10,038 nucleotides of DNA, taken from contig JAEZSA010000151.1 of NCBI GenBank assembly GCA_023422115.1, positions 1-10,038 on the forward strand, written 5' to 3'. This DNA comes from Bacillota bacterium (GTDB lineage Bacteria > Bacillota_I > Bacilli_A > ML615J-28 > CAG-698). Position 1 is the first letter of the stretch, and each line of letters begins with the position of its first letter. The notes under the pieces were generated by a model. The model saw only the letters and a list, made by a program, of their open reading frames with translations. It had not been told where the DNA came from and made no database searches. The translations under genes were made by a program, and so were the position numbers. This document shows, piece after piece, positions 7,058 to 10,038 of the stretch.

Positions 7058-7525
7058 ATGAATAGAGTAATTCTTGTCGGTAGACTAGTTAAAGATCCAG
7101 AGTTAAAATATACTCCTAACGATATTCCTGTAGTACAATTTGCTTTAGCCGTAAATCGTCAATTTTCTAATAAAAACGGAGAAAAGCAAGCTGATTTTAT
7201 TAACTGTGTTGTTTGGAGAGCTCAAGCAGAGAATTTAGCTAAGTTCATGAGAAAAGGCAATCAAATCGGTGTTGAAGGTCAACTTCAAGTGCGGACATAT
7301 GAAGATAATGGTGGCGTAAAGCGCTACATTACCGAGGTTGTTTGTGATGCTATTCACTTTCTAGAACCAAAAGGTTCAAGGAATGATGGATATAGCAGTG
7401 GATATAATGATATAAGTCAATATGATATTCCGAATGCTCCTAAGAATAAAGAGCAAACATCGGAAGATCCATTTAAAGACATCAAGAGCACATATGGTGT
7501 TTCTGATGATGATTTACCATTTTAA
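7058..7525 (+). CDS. ssb: Single-stranded DNA-binding protein SSB
   Basis: SSB coats single-stranded DNA during replication, recombination and repair and recruits partner enzymes through its C-terminal tail. The 155 residues hold an N-terminal OB-fold (about 1-105) beginning MNRVILVGRLVKDPELKYT, with the conserved DFINCVVW strand around W53. A short hydrophilic linker rich in N, S, G and Y (about 106-145) follows, and then the acidic tip DDDLPF (150-155), the usual protein-interaction tail. The ribosome binding site AAAGGAGGG (7046-7054) starts in the rpsF stop codon. Its place between rpsF and rpsR is the standard arrangement and marks it as the housekeeping SSB rather than a plasmid or phage copy. 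Confidence 0.98.
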   Translation: MNRVILVGRLVKDPELKYTPNDIPVVQFALAVNRQFSNKNGEKQADFINCVVWRAQAENLAKFMRKGNQIGVEGQLQVRTYEDNGGVKRYITEVVCDAIHFLEPKGSRNDGYSSGYNDISQYDIPNAPKNKEQTSEDPFKDIKSTYGVSDDDLPF

Positions 7526-7540
7526 ATAGGAGGTTACAAA

Positions 7541-7765
7541 ATGGCAGGTTTTCGTGCAAGAAGAAAAAAGAGCTGTTATTTTACTGATAATAAAGTACAA
7601 AAAATTGATTGGACAGATTACGAATTATTAAGAAGATTTGTTTCTGATCGAGGAAAAATTCTTCCTCGTCGCGTAACTGGTACCAAAGCAATTTACCAAA
7701 GAGAATTGGCTGTTGCGATTAAAAGAGCACGCCATATGGCTTTATTACCTTTCGTAAGAGAATAG
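7541..7765 (+). CDS. rpsR: 30S ribosomal protein S18
   Basis: S18 is the partner of S6 on the 16S rRNA platform near the mRNA exit. The 74 residues match the family. Diagnostic stretches are the basic N-terminus RARRKKSCYFTDNK, IDWTDYELLRRFVSDRGKIL, and PRRVTGTKAIYQRELAVAI followed by KRARHMALLPF. There is one cysteine rather than a four-Cys zinc site, as in the zinc-free form. AGGAGGT (7528-7534) precedes the ATG by 6 bases. It is the last gene of the operon, followed at once by a terminator. Confidence 0.98.
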   Translation: MAGFRARRKKSCYFTDNKVQKIDWTDYELLRRFVSDRGKILPRRVTGTKAIYQRELAVAIKRARHMALLPFVRE

Positions 7766-7771
7766 TATTTG

Positions 7772-7796
7772 ACCATAGCAAGGCTATGGTTTTTTT
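7772..7796 (+). terminator. Rho-independent terminator of the rpsF-ssb-rpsR operon
   Basis: ACCATAGC (7772-7779) pairs perfectly with GCTATGGT (7783-7790) around a 3-base AAG loop and runs into seven T residues (7790-7796). It separates the ribosomal protein operon from the gdpP unit, which has its own promoter. Confidence 0.9.
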
Positions 7797-7840
7797 ATTG
7801 AAATGAAACAAAAAAATAATAGGATTATAGAATTAACTAT

Positions 7841-7869
7841 TTTTATTTTTATTTTCTTTGTGTTATAAT
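7841..7869 (+). promoter_or_regulatory. Extended -10 promoter of the gdpP-rplI gene
   Basis: TGTTATAAT (7861-7869) is a full extended -10 element (TGn plus perfect TATAAT). The -35 region at about 7841-7846 (TTTTAT) is poor, so the TGn motif probably carries recognition. The expected start near 7876 leaves a leader of only about 15 bases, so the ribosome binding site AAGGGTG (7878-7884) would sit at the very 5' end of the transcript. Confidence 0.65.
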
Positions 7870-7890
7870 ATCAATATAAGGGTGAATAGC

Positions 7891-10038
7891 ATGAGAAAAA
7901 GTAATAAAAGGAAGTATTTAATATTTGGTTTGTTGATATTAATCATAGCTTTTTTATTATATACATTTATTATTGAAGAAATTAATCGATGGTTGACCTA
8001 TGGAGCAATTTTTTTCTTTGGATATTTATTAACGTTAGAATTTTCTGATTTTGCTATTTATAATTATAAAAGAAAAATAGAATGGTTAGAAAATAGATTA
8101 AAATTGTGGAACACCATATCTTATAAAGTGAAACTTGCTGGTGAAAAAGCATTCAATAAGATGCCAATTGGGATTATTGTTTACGACGATAAGAAAATTA
8201 TTCAATGGGCAAATCCATATGCAAAAGAAATTTTTCGTAGCCAACTGGTGGAACGAAGGATTTCAATTATAAATAATGATTTACACAATAAGATTTTACT
8301 TTCCAATGATTTTGATATTATGATTTATGATCGGGTTTTTAGTTGTTCAGTTTTACGTGATGACAACATTTTATATTTAATGGATAAAACAAATTTAAAT
8401 GCTTTGGAAAACAAATATTTTGAGAAAATGCAAGTGATTGGTATTTTAAACCTTGACAACTTGGATCAAGCATTAAGTGCTTATGATGCTCAAGAAAAGA
8501 CAAAGCAAATCGGAAATATTATAGGAATTCTTGGAAATTGGAGTAGTCGCTATAATATATATCTTCGGGGTTATAGTGAAGAACAATATCTCTTATTGAT
8601 GAATAGAACACAACTTGACAAAGTTATTGAAGAGCAATTTAAGATTCTTGATGAAATCCAAGAATATTGTTTGCAACAAAATTTACGTATTTCCGCTTCG
8701 ATTGGAATCGCCTCGAAAGAACTAGAGATTGTTGAATTGGTTGAACTTGCTGAAAAGCAACTAGAATTGGCTATGGATCGTGGTGGAAATCAAGCAGTTG
8801 TTTATGATTATGGACAAGTAAACTATTATGGTGGAAAAACGAGTGGAGTAGAAAACAGGTCTCCAATTTATGTAAGAGTAAAAACAGAAGATTTAATAGA
8901 ACTTATTAATAAAGCAAGTAATATCGTGATTATGAGCCACGAAGGAATGGATGCAGATGCTTTCAGTTCTTGCTTGGCGTTGGCAAAAATTGTTGATACA
9001 CAAAATAAAAAAGCTTGTATTGTGTTTGATGAAGAACTTGTAGATCAAACGATCAAGATCGTATATGAAGAAATTAAAATAAAACATGTTCATTTTTTAG
9101 ATTATTTGGGAACATCAAGAGATATTTTACCTAAAATAAATGAAGGAACATTATTGATTGTTGCTGATTGTCAATATCAACGCTTATTAATGAGTGAAAA
9201 AATCTTTAAGAAGGCGAAAAATATTGCTATTATTGATCATCATCGTCGTAGTAATATCGCAATTGATCATTATAAATTTTTATATAGTCAGCCATCAGCT
9301 TCCTCAACCATTGAGTTAATTTTAGAAATGCTTGATTTTATAAAAGAAGAAGTTAAAATATCTCCGATTGAAGCATCTTACATGCTTATGGGAGTAATTG
9401 TTGACACGAGTAACTTAATGTATCGAACTTCTTATCGAACATTTAATGTCTTATCTCGTCTCCAAAAACTAGGAGCGGAGATGGCGCAAGCGCAACGATA
9501 CTTACGAGAAAATTTTGATGAATACTCAAAAAGAATGGAAATTCTTCAAAATTTAGAGATTGTTGATAAAATGTATGGAATTGCTTTATGTAATGAAGAA
9601 GAAATTCATGAACGACAATTTATTGCAAAAATAACAGATAATATCATTGCAATAAATGGAATGAAAGCAGCATTTTGTATTGGAAATATTGGTGAAAAAG
9701 AAGTTGGTATTAGTGCTAGAAGCCTTGATGAAATCAATGTGCAAGTTTTAATGGAGCACCTTGGCGGTGGGGGACATTTTAATAATGCCGCCACTCAAAT
9801 TAAAGATTTAACAATACTAGAAGTAAAAGAGCTGTTATTAGAGCAAATAGGAACAATAACAGACAAGGGAGAACAAAACATGAAAATAATACTAACAAAA
9901 GATGTTAAAGGAAAAGGAAAAGCAGGAGATATTATCGATATTCCTGCAGGTCATGCTAACTTTTTAATTCGGGGAAAACAAGCGATTCTAGCAACAACGG
10001 ATAACATAAAACACTTGGAAGTTGAAAAAGATAAAGAG
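7891..10038 (+). CDS. gdpP-rplI: GdpP-type cyclic-di-AMP phosphodiesterase fused in frame to ribosomal protein L9 (3' end beyond window)
   Basis: The frame opens at 7891 and has no stop through the window end, giving 716 residues so far. Residues 1-663 correspond to a complete GdpP (B. subtilis GdpP is about 660). They hold two membrane segments (about 9-28 and 34-57), a PAS domain (about 85-150) and a degenerate GGDEF domain (about 175-305, with RGYSEEQY at 226-233 in place of the signature). The DHH domain follows with HEGMDAD (H350, D354, D356), D426, DHH itself (D449-H451) and D505, and then DHHA1 with GGGGH (625-629). Such proteins hydrolyse the second messenger c-di-AMP at the membrane. 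From residue 664 the chain is ribosomal protein L9 (MKIILTKDVKGKGKAGD and onward), with 53 residues visible. Adjacent gdpP and rplI genes are usual in Firmicutes, and here the stop between them is missing. The ATG has AAGGGTG upstream, and an in-frame GTG at 7882 overlaps that site. An internal start may also give free L9. Confidence 0.93.
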   Translation, partial: MRKSNKRKYLIFGLLILIIAFLLYTFIIEEINRWLTYGAIFFFGYLLTLEFSDFAIYNYKRKIEWLENRLKLWNTISYKVKLAGEKAFNKMPIGIIVYDDKKIIQWANPYAKEIFRSQLVERRISIINNDLHNKILLSNDFDIMIYDRVFSCSVLRDDNILYLMDKTNLNALENKYFEKMQVIGILNLDNLDQALSAYDAQEKTKQIGNIIGILGNWSSRYNIYLRGYSEEQYLLLMNRTQLDKVIEEQFKILDEIQEYCLQQNLRISASIGIASKELEIVELVELAEKQLELAMDRGGNQAVVYDYGQVNYYGGKTSGVENRSPIYVRVKTEDLIELINKASNIVIMSHEGMDADAFSSCLALAKIVDTQNKKACIVFDEELVDQTIKIVYEEIKIKHVHFLDYLGTSRDILPKINEGTLLIVADCQYQRLLMSEKIFKKAKNIAIIDHHRRSNIAIDHYKFLYSQPSASSTIELILEMLDFIKEEVKISPIEASYMLMGVIVDTSNLMYRTSYRTFNVLSRLQKLGAEMAQAQRYLRENFDEYSKRMEILQNLEIVDKMYGIALCNEEEIHERQFIAKITDNIIAINGMKAAFCIGNIGEKEVGISARSLDEINVQVLMEHLGGGGHFNNAATQIKDLTILEVKELLLEQIGTITDKGEQNMKIILTKDVKGKGKAGDIIDIPAGHANFLIRGKQAILATTDNIKHLEVEKDKE
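9865..9882 (+). promoter_or_regulatory. Internal ribosome binding site and ATG at the GdpP-L9 junction
   Basis: AAGGGAG (9865-9871) lies 8 bases before an ATG (9880-9882) that starts exactly where L9 homology begins. This is a well-placed Shine-Dalgarno sequence within the fused reading frame. It is at least as good as the AAGGGTG site that starts the whole gene. It may be a remnant of separate genes or a working site for making free L9. Confidence 0.6.
9880..10038 (+). other. rplI: Ribosomal protein L9 N-terminal domain within the fusion; possible separate rplI translation product
   Basis: These 53 residues form the L9 N-terminal rRNA-binding domain. They show the DVKGKGKAGDIIDIPAGHAN loop-helix region, NFLIRGKQAIL in place of the usual NFLIPKGLA, and the start of the long connecting helix (HLEVEKDKE). 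L9 binds 23S rRNA at the base of the L1 stalk and extends from the large subunit. The C-terminal domain lies beyond the window. I list it separately because the internal ribosome binding site and ATG could give an independent L9, which would solve the problem of supplying a ribosomal protein from a membrane-anchored chain. Whether this happens is inference. Confidence 0.6.

Noticed and set aside
7891..9879. gdpP as a pseudogene or frameshifted gene
   Set aside because: Codon-by-codon translation is continuous with all domains in order and catalytic residues intact. The only anomaly is the missing stop before L9.
1..10038. Mycoplasma-type code with TGA read as tryptophan
   Set aside because: All genes read through with TGG for Trp and no in-frame TGA. 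The lack of TGA stops in nine genes fits AT-rich composition and is too small a sample to mean more.
1..10038. CRISPR array, insertion sequence, prophage or defence system
   Set aside because: No repeated spacer pattern, transposase, terminal repeats or phage or defence genes were seen. The region is compact housekeeping DNA.

Overview
The window comes from a low-GC (about one third G+C) bacterium with strong AGGAGG-type ribosome binding sites, TGG for every tryptophan I translated, and only TAA (six) and TAG (three) as stops. Gene content, gene order and an in-frame GdpP-L9 fusion point to the Bacilli side of the Firmicutes, most likely a lineage near the Acholeplasma/Izemoplasma/Erysipelotrichia group. 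The species cannot be fixed from sequence alone. All genes lie on the + strand and the region is dense housekeeping DNA. I see no mobile elements, tRNA or rRNA genes, CRISPR arrays or dispersed repeats.

Positions 1-3834 are the downstream end of a tightly packed operon. It holds a PepV-type M20 dipeptidase (N-terminus cut off by the window), TrmB tRNA (guanine-N7) methyltransferase, an M42 metallo-aminopeptidase, a DUF84 (YjjX-like) nucleoside triphosphatase and a DJ-1/PfpI protein. Each gene overlaps the next by 1-11 bases, and a rho-independent terminator that starts inside the last stop codon closes the operon. Two gene products degrade peptides, one modifies tRNA, and two belong to families linked to nucleotide or protein clean-up.

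Positions 3863-6642 are a single-gene unit with its own promoter and terminator. It encodes a CtpE-like P-type cation ATPase with an unusual, highly charged N-terminal extension of about 95 residues.

Positions 6664-7796 are the classic rpsF-ssb-rpsR operon (S6, single-strand binding protein, S18). It has a near-consensus promoter, a structured leader that may mask the rpsF ribosome binding site, and a terminator.

From 7861 an extended -10 promoter drives a GdpP-type cyclic-di-AMP phosphodiesterase (two membrane segments, PAS, degenerate GGDEF, DHH-DHHA1). It has no stop codon and reads straight into ribosomal protein L9, which runs off the window end. A good internal ribosome binding site and ATG precede the L9 part, so free L9 could also be made. 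This fusion is the most striking item here. I recall this architecture being catalogued as a 'bifunctional signaling protein/50S ribosomal protein L9', so it is unusual but probably not new.
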